The notes: generated by a model not told the origin, from the letters alone. DNA of 64,000 nucleotides from Staphylococcus sp. IVB6181 (GCF_025561445.1 NZ_CP095096.1:661822-725821); one strand, 5' to 3'; shown: positions 28,131 through 36,683, counted from the first letter of the stretch. Numbers and translations: made by a program.

Positions 28131-28493
28131 TTACCACCAATTATTTGCCATTCTGAATTGAATTGCGTTGTCGATAGAGCCGTAACGCTCTTCTGCATAT
28201 TGGATCATGCCTTTAGTTTGTTCTTCCACTGTGCCTGTACCCCAGTATTCTTTAGTCTGACCTAGACCACTGTAGCCTAACTCATTGACAGCGTCTGGGT
28301 TGCCGCTAGATTCAGGCATAACAATGTATTCCCACATTGCTTCTGTGCCGCCTGCTGCGATGAAGCGGTCATGTACAGATTGTGTACTTGTTTGTTCAGC
28401 TGCTTGTGCTGTATTTGTATCAGCTTGTACACCGGCAGTTGCTGCTGCAGCGATTGAAAAAGCAGCAAATGATGATAATAATAATTTCTTCAT
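28131..28493 (-). CDS. minimal secreted transglycosylase (IsaA/SceD-like C-terminal domain only)
   Basis: A 120-aa exported protein. A signal peptide ends near residues 30-32 (TAQAA). The mature 90 residues form only the C-terminal transglycosylase module: FIAAGGTEAMWEYIVMPESSGNP with the catalytic Glu at 61, then YSGLGQTKEYWGTGTVEEQTKGM and the terminal NNWW. IsaA and SceD have the same ending (GLGQTKESWGTG and HGWW-type) but are about 230 aa, so this is a half-length member. RBS AGGAGG precedes ATG 28493. Likely acts on peptidoglycan outside the cell. Confidence 0.8.
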   Translation of the reverse strand: MKKLLLSSFAAFSIAAAATAGVQADTNTAQAAEQTSTQSVHDRFIAAGGTEAMWEYIVMPESSGNPDAVNELGYSGLGQTKEYWGTGTVEEQTKGMIQYAEERYGSIDNAIQFRMANNWW

Positions 28494-28775
28494 AAAAATA
28501 TCCTCCTAGACTACTTGTTCACGAATGCTTTAAAAATTCACAAGACCTACTGTATCATTGATTGAAATTAAGCAGGTTACATTGAGTTCACAACTTATTT
28601 ACTGATTAAATGGAATATAACAACTTGATGACACTGTGTTTCAAAATGTGTCAATTTTGTATTTTTGAAATTCGAGTGAAAAAAGTGAGTATCACAATGG
28701 AAAAGTGATAGAATATTATATGAAAAGTGATGTATTCAAATTGAGCGCTTTTCTTAGAAGAAAGGAAGGATAACT

Positions 28776-29462
28776 ATGCCTCAATTAATATTATGCCGAC
28801 ATGGTCAAAGTGTATGGAACGCAGAAAATTTATTTACCGGATGGACAGATGTTGATTTATCTGACCAAGGTAGGGAAGAAGCAACGACTTCAGGTGATCG
28901 CTTGAAAGAAGAAGGAATTCAAATCGATGTGGCCTTTACATCTGTATTGGAACGTGCGATTAAAACAACTTACTTCTTATTAGAACGTTCAAACCAATTA
29001 TTTATCCCTGTTCACAAAACTTGGAGATTAAATGAACGCCATTACGGCGGCTTGCAAGGTTTAAACAAAGACGCTGCACGTCAAGAATTCGGTGAAGAAC
29101 AAGTGCATATTTGGCGTCGTTCTTATGACATTGCACCTCCAGAAGCAACTCCAGACCAACGTAAAGCTGATTTAGCAGACCGCAAATACAGCGACTTGGA
29201 TTCACGTGTTGTACCGACTTCAGAAAGCTTGAAAGATACTTTAGCACGTGTAATTCCTTATTGGGACGATGCAATCGCACCAGAATTATTAAAAGGCAAA
29301 ACTGTGTTAGTTTCAGCTCACGGCAACTCATTACGTGCTTTAATCAAACACATTGAAGGCGTATCTGATGAAGATATCGTAGGCTATGAAATTAAAACAG
29401 GTTCACCGCTTATCTATGAACTAGATGATAACTTGAACTTTGTATCTAAAAAATATTTATAA
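28776..29462 (+). CDS. gpmA: 2,3-bisphosphoglycerate-dependent phosphoglycerate mutase
   Basis: A 228-aa glycolytic mutase interconverting 3- and 2-phosphoglycerate. The RHG motif places the phospho-His at residue 9, TGW at 22-24 and RLNERHYGGLQGLNK at about 86-100; the second catalytic His lies in VSAHGNSLRALIKHIEG near 184. Length is normal for dPGM. ATG 28776 follows AGAAAGGAAGG. Monocistronic with its own terminator. Confidence 0.95.
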   Translation: MPQLILCRHGQSVWNAENLFTGWTDVDLSDQGREEATTSGDRLKEEGIQIDVAFTSVLERAIKTTYFLLERSNQLFIPVHKTWRLNERHYGGLQGLNKDAARQEFGEEQVHIWRRSYDIAPPEATPDQRKADLADRKYSDLDSRVVPTSESLKDTLARVIPYWDDAIAPELLKGKTVLVSAHGNSLRALIKHIEGVSDEDIVGYEIKTGSPLIYELDDNLNFVSKKYL

Positions 29463-29480
29463 TAGAAACAGAACAATCAA

Positions 29481-29514
29481 AAGACAATGGTGCTTGATTT
29501 AGTATCATTGTCTT
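29481..29514 (+). terminator. terminator of gpmA
   Basis: AAGACAATG (29481-29489) pairs with CATTGTCTT (29506-29514), followed by T5. Confidence 0.85.
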
Positions 29515-29530
29515 TTTTTATATGAAAAAG

Positions 29531-29564
29531 GCCTGAGTCATCTCTATCTAGAGCGGACTCAGGC
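29531..29564 (-). terminator. terminator on the minus strand downstream of the 35-codon gene
   Basis: GCCTGAGTC (29531-29539) pairs perfectly with GACTCAGGC (29556-29564). On the minus strand CTTTTT follows, so it ends the transcript of the gene at 29759-29866, leaving a 3' untranslated part of about 200 nt. Confidence 0.7.
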
Positions 29565-29572
29565 AATTTAAT

Positions 29573-29743
29573 TTTGCAAATGACCAATAGCGTTTTAAAA
29601 GATTCAGACTCATGAAAGTCTAGGATTAAAAGTTTTAGGGAATGTTTTGAAATACTGTTTATATCCAGCTGCAGAGATGCTGACTAGAGCACATATAGGA
29701 CATAAAGGATTGTGAAAATTAATGTTTAAGGATCATTTGCAAA
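29573..29743. ncRNA. candidate closed RNA structure (3' UTR or small RNA)
   Basis: An 11-bp perfect inverted repeat, TTTGCAAATGA (29573-29583) with TCATTTGCAAA (29733-29743), encloses 149 bases that carry a small hairpin (GACT-CATGAA-AGTC, near 29609) and no reading frame. It sits between a minus-strand terminator and the stop of the small gene, so on the minus strand it would be its long 3' UTR. That strand also contains ATTCCCT in a single-stranded stretch. Strand and identity are uncertain. Confidence 0.4.
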
Positions 29744-29758
29744 GTATATGTGAATCTA

Positions 29759-29866
29759 TTATTTGTTATTGCGTTTGTGTGCCTTGATAATCTTTAACGC
29801 ACGTTTGCGTGTTTTGATATTAGGGCTACTTAAATTACGTCTTGCTGTTGCTAAATCTTGTTTCAT
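29759..29866 (-). CDS. putative metal homeostasis small protein, 35 aa
   Basis: A 35-codon gene encoding a very basic peptide: it starts Met-Lys-Gln-Asp-Leu-Ala-Thr-Ala, contains SSPNIKTRKRALKIIK and ends HKRNNK. The pattern ATARRNL..SPNIKTRKRALKII matches short Firmicute proteins commonly annotated as putative metal homeostasis protein. GGAGG lies eight bases before ATG 29866. A Zur-like box is 51 bases upstream of the start (29918-29940), which supports a zinc-related role. No transmembrane segment or Cys/His cluster is present, so a direct metal carrier is unlikely. Confidence 0.75.
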   Translation of the reverse strand: MKQDLATARRNLSSPNIKTRKRALKIIKAHKRNNK

Positions 29867-29917
29867 TGATTACGCCTCCAATCGTAAATACTATTATGCA
29901 TGATTAAGGATGATTTG

Positions 29918-29940
29918 TAAATAGGAATGATTACGATTTA
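29918..29940. promoter_or_regulatory. Zur-like box
   Basis: The 23 bases match the Firmicute Zur consensus (TAAATCGTAAT, any base, ATTACGATTTA) at 20 of 22 informative positions; the right half ATTACGATTTA is perfect and the left half is TAAATAGGAAT. It lies between the minus-strand 35-codon gene and plus-strand tcyA, 51 bases from the former and more than 75 bases upstream of the tcyA promoter, so the former is the likely target. Confidence 0.65.
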
Positions 29941-30018
29941 AAAACAAAGGAGGTTAATTAGTGACATAATTGTGAAGATTTTGGATATATAGAGTAGTGA
30001 AGAGGTGAGCAAATAGTA

Positions 30019-30047
30019 TTGACGGAAAGGGCTGGGTAGCTTAAAAT
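30019..30047 (+). promoter_or_regulatory. sigma-A promoter of tcyABC
   Basis: TTGACG (30019-30024), 17 bases, TAAAAT (30042-30047). Start of transcription would be about 40 bases before ATG 30093. Confidence 0.65.
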
Positions 30048-30092
30048 ATAGATTAATCCGATTAGAACAATAAGGATAAAAGGAGAAACGAT

Positions 30093-30872
30093 ATGAAGAG
30101 AATATTATTGGCGTTATTAACAATTGTAGTTGCGGTTGCTTTGGCTGCTTGCGGCAATGGCAGTGATAAAAAGTCATCAAGCAAAGATGATAAAACTCTT
30201 GTAGTTGGAACAGAAGGTACATATGCTCCATTCACTTTCCATGATAAACAAGGAAAATTGACGGGTTATGATATCGATGTAACTAAAGCAGTTGCGAAAG
30301 AAATGGGTTACAAAGTCAAATTCAAAGAAACACAATGGGATTCAATGTTTGCTGGATTAGATTCAGGACGTTTTGATGTCATTGCAAACCAAGTAGGTAT
30401 TAACAAAGACAGAGAGAAAAAATATAAATTCTCTAAACCTTATACTTACTCTAAAGGTGTGTTGGTAGTAGGCGAAAAGAATACTGACATTAAAAGTTTC
30501 GACGATGTTAAAGGCAAAAAAATGGCACAAACATTCACTTCTAACTTTGGCGAATTAGCTAAGAAAAAAGGTGCTGAACTTGTTAAAGTAGACGGCTTCA
30601 ACCAAGCAATGGACTTGATTCAATCTAACCGTGCCGACGGTACATTCAACGATAACTTGTCATACTTAGACTATAAAAAACAAAAACCTAATGCGAAAAT
30701 CAAAGTGATTGAAGGCAATGCAGAGAAAAGTCAATCTGCGTTCACTGTCTCTAAGAAAACAGATGATAAAACAATCAAAGATGTGAACAAAGCATTAGAA
30801 AAATTAGAGAAAAACGGCGAATTAGAAAAAATCGGTAAGAAATGGTTTGGTCAAGATGTTTCTAAACCTTAA
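30093..30872 (+). CDS. tcyA: amino acid (cystine-type) ABC transporter binding lipoprotein
   Basis: A 259-aa family 3 solute-binding protein. The lipobox LAAC places the lipidated Cys at 20; a Ser/Lys/Asp linker follows. The mature domain begins TLVVGTEGTYAPFTFHD and contains GYDIDVTKAVAKEMG, the polar amino acid binding signature. Neighbouring permease and ATPase genes and the adjacency to gpmA match the tcyABC arrangement of S. aureus, so L-cystine is the likely substrate. RBS AAAGGAG precedes ATG 30093. Confidence 0.82.
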   Translation: MKRILLALLTIVVAVALAACGNGSDKKSSSKDDKTLVVGTEGTYAPFTFHDKQGKLTGYDIDVTKAVAKEMGYKVKFKETQWDSMFAGLDSGRFDVIANQVGINKDREKKYKFSKPYTYSKGVLVVGEKNTDIKSFDDVKGKKMAQTFTSNFGELAKKKGAELVKVDGFNQAMDLIQSNRADGTFNDNLSYLDYKKQKPNAKIKVIEGNAEKSQSAFTVSKKTDDKTIKDVNKALEKLEKNGELEKIGKKWFGQDVSKP

Positions 30873-31590
30873 TGCGATTCTATTAAACGATCAGCAGCAG
30901 CACGCATTTGATGCTGCGAAACAAGCATTCTTGCCGATGTTAGAAGGTTTGGTCAAGTATTCCATTCCTATTACACTCGTCACTTTTGTATTAGGTTTGC
31001 TGATAGCGCTATTTACAGCTTTAATGCGCATATCAACCAGCAAAGTATTGCGCGGTATTGCACGTGTATATGTTTCGATTATCCGAGGCACACCGATGAT
31101 CGTACAATTATTCATTATCTTCTATGGTTTGCCGGAACTCGGCAGATTGGTAACGAATAATCCCGATACCCAGTGGACATTACCGTCCGCAATTGCCGCA
31201 ATCATAGGCCTTTCATTAAATGTCGGTGCCTATGCTTCTGAAATTATCCGAGGCGGTATTTTATCTATTCCAAAAGGACAGACTGAAGCAGCGTATTCTA
31301 TTGGAATGAATTACAGCCAAACAATCAAACGTATTATTTTGCCTCAAGCTATCAGAGTGTCAGTACCTGCTTTAGGGAACACATTCTTAAGCTTGCTGAA
31401 AGATACATCGTTGCTTGGCTTTATCCTTGTTGCTGAGATGTTCAGAAAAGCCCAAGAAGTTGCATCAACAACATATGAATATTTAACAATTTATATTCTT
31501 GTTGCCTTAATGTACTGGGTTGTATGCTTTATCATTTCAGTGATTCAGTCATACTATGAAGCTTACTTAGAAAGAGGGTATCGTTCATGA
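30856..31590 (+). CDS. tcyB: amino acid ABC transporter permease
   Basis: A 244-aa His/Glu/Gln/Arg/opine-family permease with about five helices. [17 protein letters not shown] is at about 79-95 and the EAA coupling loop [25 protein letters not shown] at about 143-167. It overlaps tcyA by 17 bases. I favour ATG 30856 over the TTG at 30847 since neither has a strong ribosome site and coupling to tcyA is likely. Confidence 0.82.
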   Translation: MFLNLNAILLNDQQQHAFDAAKQAFLPMLEGLVKYSIPITLVTFVLGLLIALFTALMRISTSKVLRGIARVYVSIIRGTPMIVQLFIIFYGLPELGRLVTNNPDTQWTLPSAIAAIIGLSLNVGAYASEIIRGGILSIPKGQTEAAYSIGMNYSQTIKRIILPQAIRVSVPALGNTFLSLLKDTSLLGFILVAEMFRKAQEVASTTYEYLTIYILVALMYWVVCFIISVIQSYYEAYLERGYRS

Positions 31591-32318
31591 TTGAATTAAA
31601 GAATGTGAAAAAGTCATTCGGTGACAAAGAAGTTATCAAAGGTGTCGACCTTCATGTAGCAGAAGGCGAAGTCGTTACATTAATCGGGCGTTCTGGTTCA
31701 GGCAAGACGACATTGCTTCGTATGATGAATGCTTTAGAGCTGCCGACAGAAGGTCAAGTCTATGTCAACGGCGAAACGTATACGAATAATGATAAGAAGT
31801 CGCAAATTCGTGTGCGCAAACAATCAGGAATGGTATTCCAAAACTATAATTTATTCCCGCATAAGACAGCAATCGAAAATGTGATGGAAGGTCTTATAGT
31901 TGTAAAGAAATTATCAAAAGGCGAAGCAAGAAAACGTGCTGAACATCTCCTTGAAAAAGTAGGATTAACACACGTTAAGGATCAGCATCCTGGTGCTTTA
32001 TCCGGTGGTCAGCAACAGCGTGTTGCGATTGCAAGAGCTTTAGCCATGAATCCTAAAGTGATGCTTTTTGATGAACCGACTTCAGCACTTGATCCGGAAC
32101 TAGTCGTTGAAGTATTGCGTGTAATTAAAGAACTCGCAAAAGAGGGAATGACGATGGTCATCGTGACGCATGAAATGCGTTTTGCGAAAGAAGTATCAGA
32201 TAAGACGGTCTTTATTAATGAAGGTGTGATTGGTGAAGCCGGTAAGCCTTCAGAGCTTTTCAATCATCCTAAAACACCTGAGTTGCAGAGATTTTTAAAT
32301 GTGATTCAAGAACAATAA
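31587..32318 (+). CDS. tcyC: amino acid ABC transporter ATPase
   Basis: A 243-aa ATPase of the polar amino acid type: Walker [10 protein letters not shown] at 33-41, Q-loop [12 protein letters not shown] near 87-98, signature LSGGQQQR near 136-143, Walker [13 protein letters not shown] near 158-169. The start overlaps the tcyB stop (ATGA). Confidence 0.85.
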   Translation: MIELKNVKKSFGDKEVIKGVDLHVAEGEVVTLIGRSGSGKTTLLRMMNALELPTEGQVYVNGETYTNNDKKSQIRVRKQSGMVFQNYNLFPHKTAIENVMEGLIVVKKLSKGEARKRAEHLLEKVGLTHVKDQHPGALSGGQQQRVAIARALAMNPKVMLFDEPTSALDPELVVEVLRVIKELAKEGMTMVIVTHEMRFAKEVSDKTVFINEGVIGEAGKPSELFNHPKTPELQRFLNVIQEQ

Positions 32319-32326
32319 ATACTATG

Positions 32327-32357
32327 AAGTCTTCGGTTAGCAGATAATCGAAGGCTT
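32327..32357 (+). terminator. terminator of tcyABC
   Basis: AAGTCTTCG (32327-32335) pairs with CGAAGGCTT (32349-32357), followed by TTTTT. Confidence 0.8.
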
Positions 32358-32506
32358 TTTTATGCTTTTGTTCATCAACTATTGGCAACGCAGTATGTTA
32401 GCGTGTATGATGTAGCTTGAGAGTACAAAATGAAGTGATTATAAAAGAAAGTTAGGATTCGATTCGCATCATCAACTATTAAACTCATGAATCGAGGCGT
32501 GTATCA

Positions 32507-33109
32507 ATGAAAAAATGGTTCATACTTATCAGTATCATCTTATTAGCTGTAATTGTACAAGGATGTTCGCAAAAAGATCCTGAATTAGAAGGCAAAGGCA
32601 GCAAAATTAAAATTATAGAATTTGCGGATTATAAGTGTCCGTATTGCAAGAAGGTAGATAATCAAATCATGCCGAAGCTGCAAAAAGAATATATTGATAA
32701 AGGCAAAGCAGAATATCAAATGGTCAACCTTGCATTTTTAGGCAAAGACTCTATTATCGGTTCTCGTGCAGGACATGCGGTACAAATCTATGCACCGAAA
32801 CAATACCTTGCCTTCCAACATAAAATCTTTAATCAGCAGCCAGATACAAAAGACCATAAAAAGCCATGGATCAATGAAAAGCTGCTAGACAGTTTGATTG
32901 ATGAATTAGATATATCAGATGAAACGAAAGCAAAGATTAAAAAAGATTATAAAACGAAAGACAGCAAGTCGTATAAAGCCGCAAAACAAGACCAGAAATT
33001 TGCGAAAGAGAAAAAGATAGATACGGTCCCTGTCGTTTATATCGATGGCCAAGTAGTAAAAGATCCGTACCATATAAAAGACTATAAAACATTATTAGAT
33101 GAAAAATAA
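32507..33109 (+). CDS. dsbA: DsbA-like thiol oxidoreductase lipoprotein
   Basis: A 200-aa thioredoxin-fold oxidase similar to S. aureus DsbA. The lipobox VQGC gives a lipidated Cys at 20; the active site CPYC is at 44-47; the cis-Pro loop is TVPV near residue 180. The conserved NLAFLGKDSIIGSRAGHAVQIYAPK segment (about 74-98) is shared with S. aureus DsbA. It introduces disulfides in exported proteins, on the outer face of the membrane. ATG 32507 follows GAGGCG. Monocistronic. Confidence 0.85.
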   Translation: MKKWFILISIILLAVIVQGCSQKDPELEGKGSKIKIIEFADYKCPYCKKVDNQIMPKLQKEYIDKGKAEYQMVNLAFLGKDSIIGSRAGHAVQIYAPKQYLAFQHKIFNQQPDTKDHKKPWINEKLLDSLIDELDISDETKAKIKKDYKTKDSKSYKAAKQDQKFAKEKKIDTVPVVYIDGQVVKDPYHIKDYKTLLDEK

Positions 33110-33117
33110 CAAGCAAC

Positions 33118-33155
33118 AGACTGTGCACTGCGTGATAAACGTAGCAGCACAGTCT
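33118..33155 (+). terminator. terminator of dsbA
   Basis: AGACTGTGC (33118-33126) pairs with GCACAGTCT (33147-33155), followed by T5. Confidence 0.85.
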
Positions 33156-33222
33156 TTTTTCATGCTTCAACGTTGCATGCTTCTTGTGTTTGATGTAGGT
33201 AAGTGATAAAATACCTTGGTAC

Positions 33223-33243
33223 AAAACGTAACAATAACGATTT
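33223..33243. promoter_or_regulatory. Zur-like box before the split FeoB-like operon
   Basis: The 21 bases match the Zur consensus core (AAATCGTAAT, any base, ATTACGATTT) at 17 of 20 positions; visible halves are AAAACGTAAC and ATAACGATTT. It lies 43 bases upstream of ATG 33287, where a repressor would cover the promoter. Zinc control of the operon is inferred. Confidence 0.6.
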
Positions 33244-33286
33244 ACAAATATAGATTGAGAGAGATAAAGAAAGGAAGTAATAAGCT

Positions 33287-34405
33287 ATGCAACATTATCG
33301 TGTGGCAATTATCGGAGCGGGAGCAGCAGGGATTGGAATGGCCATTGCGTTCCAACAAATCGGCTTAGATGACAATGATATGACAATCATTGATAAAGGC
33401 AAGGTTGGACAATCCTTCTTAAATTGGCCGAAGTCTACAAGAACAATTACACCTTCATTTACGACAAATGGATTTGGTATGCCGGATATTAATGCGGTCT
33501 CTACTGAGACATCTCCAGCTTATACATTTAATGAAGAACATGTTTCAGGCGCAACATATGCGGATTATTTACAAACGGTCGCACAGCACTACGAATTGCC
33601 TGTACAAGAAAATACAGCAGTAGAGAAAATCGACTTTGTGGATGGACATTATGAAATCAATACAGACCAAGGATTGATTACGAGCGAGTATGTCTTTATC
33701 GCAACAGGGGACTTCTCATTTGCGCGCAAGCCTTTCAAATATGGTCAACACTACAGCGACGTAGAAGACTTTACTCAAATGCCGGGTGATGAATATGTCA
33801 TTATCGGCGGTAACGAAAGTGCGTTTGATGCTGCAATCTGTATGGCAGAACAAGGTAAACAAGTTAAAATCTATACGCACTCAACAGGTTTAGATGATAA
33901 ACATGCAGATCCAAGTATCCGATTATCTCCTTATACGCAGCAGCGTCTGCGCAAAATCGTTGAAAACGGCGCAGAAATCGAATTGAATGTCGGCTACACA
34001 GCTTCTAAAGTCACTTACTCTGATATGGATAAAAAGTATGTCGTGCAATTCAACAACGGCAAACAAGCAACATCTAAAAACGAACCGATTCTTGCGACTG
34101 GATTTGATGCGACGACGAATCCTCTAGTCCAACAGCTCTTCAGTACACATGATGGTGAAATCGAACTTACAGAAGATGATGAATCTACACGTTACCCGAA
34201 TGTGTTCATGATTGGACCGACAGTACGTCATGCGGATGCAATTTTATGCTATATCTATAAATTCCGTGCACGCTTTGCGGTATTAGCCGCAACAGTTTTA
34301 GAACGCGAAGCATTAGAAATTAATGAAGAAGCGGTAGAAGTGTACAAAGACAACAAAATGTTCCTTGATGATTACAGCTGTTGCGAAGTGGACTGCTCAT
34401 GCTAG
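33287..34405 (+). CDS. CzcO-like NAD(P)/FAD oxidoreductase with Cys-rich tail
   Basis: A 372-aa flavoprotein related to the CzcO/flavin monooxygenase group. The FAD motif GAGAAG is at 10-15, and a second Rossmann motif (YVIIGGNESAFDAA) lies near residue 170. The last eight residues are CCEVDCSC, four cysteines in a form suited to binding a metal. It is the first gene of a three-gene operon with a FeoB-like gate protein and a COG0523 GTPase, behind a Zur-like box. A role in reducing or handing over a metal, or guarding thiols, is inference from context. RBS AAAGGAAG. Confidence 0.78.
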   Translation: MQHYRVAIIGAGAAGIGMAIAFQQIGLDDNDMTIIDKGKVGQSFLNWPKSTRTITPSFTTNGFGMPDINAVSTETSPAYTFNEEHVSGATYADYLQTVAQHYELPVQENTAVEKIDFVDGHYEINTDQGLITSEYVFIATGDFSFARKPFKYGQHYSDVEDFTQMPGDEYVIIGGNESAFDAAICMAEQGKQVKIYTHSTGLDDKHADPSIRLSPYTQQRLRKIVENGAEIELNVGYTASKVTYSDMDKKYVVQFNNGKQATSKNEPILATGFDATTNPLVQQLFSTHDGEIELTEDDESTRYPNVFMIGPTVRHADAILCYIYKFRARFAVLAATVLEREALEINEEAVEVYKDNKMFLDDYSCCEVDCSC

Positions 34406-35730
34406 AAGTTAAATTCAATTTAGCAACAGGGCAGTATACTTCGATTCCTGACACACAGCATACATTGAAATTAACAGGTTTCAACAAATTAACAACTGCG
34501 CAGCAATTTTTGCTGCGCCAGTTTATTCTTAAGCAGCAAGTCAACGCTTCACCGTATCACGCTGTAACATCTGATTCGAAAACGACACAATCAGATATAA
34601 GAAAATTAAAAGCTTACGTAGAAGAAAGCCGTCAGCACCAGCCTAAGTTTCACGATACACTTTTAGGCTGGCTGATTATTTTCTTAATGTTTGCGCTGCC
34701 GATTTTTTTGGCGTATCACTTCTCAGATTGGCTTCAAAGCAATTATGTATCATTTTGGATTGAAATGATGATGCATCGTGCCCATACTTCTATTCATTGG
34801 ATTGACCAAGTCCTTTATGGAGATTACGGTGTATTATCGCTTGGTATTTATTCACTCGTTTGGGCATTGCCGGTTGTCGTGATGATAGGGATTTCAACGG
34901 CAGTTATTGATCAAACACAGCTCAAACAGTTTGTTGTATGGTCGATTGAACCGACGATGCGCAAAGTAGGCTTAGACGGTCAAGATATTATTCCGGTACT
35001 TGAAGGCTTCGGTTGTAATGCGGCTGCGATTACACAAGCCAACAGTCAGTGCAGTGCATGTACAAAAGAAAATTGTATGAGTATTATCAGCTTCGGCTCA
35101 TCGTGCAGTTATCAAATCGGCGCAACGTTATCGATTTTCAGTGCAGCACAACACTCATGGCTGTTTGTACCCTATCTGCTGTTAGTATTTATCGGAGGTA
35201 TTATCCATAATAAATTATGGTATCGCAACAAGACACAATTTCATGTTACGCCTCCGATTTACCGTAATAAACTGCAATGGCCGAAACTAAAACCCTTGTT
35301 ACAACAGATCTGGGGTACGATTGAAATGTTCTTACTCCAAGCTTTACCTATCTTTATCGGTATTTGTATTGTTGTCAGCTTGTTATCACTGACACCGATA
35401 CTGAAAATCATTGCTTTGGTCTTTACACCATTGCTTTATCTGCTTCATATTCCAGATAGTATGGCACCAGGTATTTTATTCTCAATGATTCGTAAAGACG
35501 GCATGCTGCTGTTCAACTTCGGCAATGGAGCTGTCTTGCAATCATTAACACCTGCAAGCTTGCTTGTATTAGTCTTCTTCAGTTCAACATTCTCATCATG
35601 TATGGTTACAGTATCTATGATGGCGAAACATTTAGGACTGAAAAAGAGCGGTGCCCTTATCGGCAGACAAATGGCCACATCAATCGGTTTGACTTTAGTA
35701 ATTGCGTTGCTCGCAGGTGTCTTAATTTAA
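34399..35730 (+). CDS. FeoB-like gate protein without a G domain
   Basis: A 443-aa membrane protein with the FeoB C-terminal/nucleoside-recognition Gate architecture. Helices begin near residue 87 (LLGWLIIFLMFALPIFL); Gate 1 carries GFGCNAAAI (203-211) and is followed by a Cys-rich loop with Cys218, Cys221, Cys226 and Cys236; a second gate region follows after residue 310. The first 85 residues contain no Walker A or NKxD, so the FeoB GTPase is absent; this part is helical and may equal the FeoB S domain. ATG 34399 overlaps the upstream stop by seven bases. The next gene supplies a GTPase. Probable divalent metal channel; Zn or Fe not decided. Confidence 0.78.
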   Translation: MLEVKFNLATGQYTSIPDTQHTLKLTGFNKLTTAQQFLLRQFILKQQVNASPYHAVTSDSKTTQSDIRKLKAYVEESRQHQPKFHDTLLGWLIIFLMFALPIFLAYHFSDWLQSNYVSFWIEMMMHRAHTSIHWIDQVLYGDYGVLSLGIYSLVWALPVVVMIGISTAVIDQTQLKQFVVWSIEPTMRKVGLDGQDIIPVLEGFGCNAAAITQANSQCSACTKENCMSIISFGSSCSYQIGATLSIFSAAQHSWLFVPYLLLVFIGGIIHNKLWYRNKTQFHVTPPIYRNKLQWPKLKPLLQQIWGTIEMFLLQALPIFIGICIVVSLLSLTPILKIIALVFTPLLYLLHIPDSMAPGILFSMIRKDGMLLFNFGNGAVLQSLTPASLLVLVFFSSTFSSCMVTVSMMAKHLGLKKSGALIGRQMATSIGLTLVIALLAGVLI

Positions 35731-35768
35731 ACAAGTACTATAATCTTTGATAAGAAAGAGGCGTAGTA

Positions 35769-36677
35769 ATGGATATAATTATTATCGGAGGCTTTTTAGG
35801 CGGCGGTAAAACAACGACTTTAAATCACTTGATTCAAAAGGCTTTAAATCAATCTATGCAGCCGGCAGTCATTATGAATGATTTTGGACAGGCAAGTGTC
35901 GACAGCTACTTAGTCGATCAATCTGTGCCGATGGATGAGATGATAGATGGATGTATCTGCTGTGCGATGAAAGCAGATGTTTCTAAACAGCTGCATCAGC
36001 TTTATTTACAATATCAGCCAGATGTTGTGTTCGTAGAATGCAGCGGTGTTGCAGAAACACAATCTGTGATTGACGCATGTTTAACACCTGTATTGGCACC
36101 GATTTCTAACATAGCAAGTGTCATCGGTGTGGTAGATGCATCGCTGTATCATCGCATTGACAACTATCCAGGGGACATGCAGAAGTTGTATTATGATCAA
36201 CTGACGTATTGTTCGCATTTATGGGTGAATAAAATCGACTTGTGCGAACCGGATCAAATTGCAGAGATATTGTCTGATTTGAATGTCTTGAATGATGGTG
36301 CTGAAATTTCAGTAGGTACTTATGGACAGTTAGATTCTCAAACATTATTTTCACATCAAGCCGCCTCTATTGTACCGACACAAAAGGATGCGGATGCTTG
36401 TGCACATACACCGCACCATCAAGGTATCGGCCATCGTTATTTTGAATGTGTACATACGGTGGAACTAGAGGATTTAGTAAGATGGTTTGAAACATTGCCG
36501 CAATCGACTTATCGTGTGAAAGGATTTGTACAGCTGGCTGAACATCCGGATGTCCACTTGGTTCAATATGCGGCAGGACAATTAGAAATAGAACCGATAC
36601 AGTTGGAAAATCTGGTGGACCGTTATTTAGTGGTCATCGGCAGTGATTTAAATCAAATAGAAACACCCAGCTTTTAA
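35769..36677 (+). CDS. COG0523 (CobW/YciC) G3E GTPase metallochaperone
   Basis: A 302-aa G3E GTPase. Walker A GGFLGGGKTT is at 7-16, the COG0523 metal motif GCICC at 61-65 (Cys62, Cys64, Cys65), the E-C-S-G Walker B equivalent at 90-93, and NKID at 154-157. A His/Cys stretch, C-A-H-T-P-H-H-Q-G-I-G-H (211-222), is followed by the C-terminal CobW_C-like domain. Such proteins deliver Zn, Co or Ni, and Bacillus YciC (ZagA) is under Zur. It lies 38 bases after the FeoB-like gene with AAAGAGG as ribosome site. Confidence 0.85.
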   Translation: MDIIIIGGFLGGGKTTTLNHLIQKALNQSMQPAVIMNDFGQASVDSYLVDQSVPMDEMIDGCICCAMKADVSKQLHQLYLQYQPDVVFVECSGVAETQSVIDACLTPVLAPISNIASVIGVVDASLYHRIDNYPGDMQKLYYDQLTYCSHLWVNKIDLCEPDQIAEILSDLNVLNDGAEISVGTYGQLDSQTLFSHQAASIVPTQKDADACAHTPHHQGIGHRYFECVHTVELEDLVRWFETLPQSTYRVKGFVQLAEHPDVHLVQYAAGQLEIEPIQLENLVDRYLVVIGSDLNQIETPSF

Positions 36678-36683
36678 CGCTGC

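Noticed and set aside
29880-29902. A second Zur-like half site (AATCGTAA) right before the 35-codon gene
   Set aside because: Only one half fits; the other half departs too far from consensus.
29948-29966. Strong AAAGGAGG followed by GTG
   Set aside because: The frame is GTG-ACA-TAA, so only two codons. It is probably chance or an AT/purine-rich leader; not called as a peptide.
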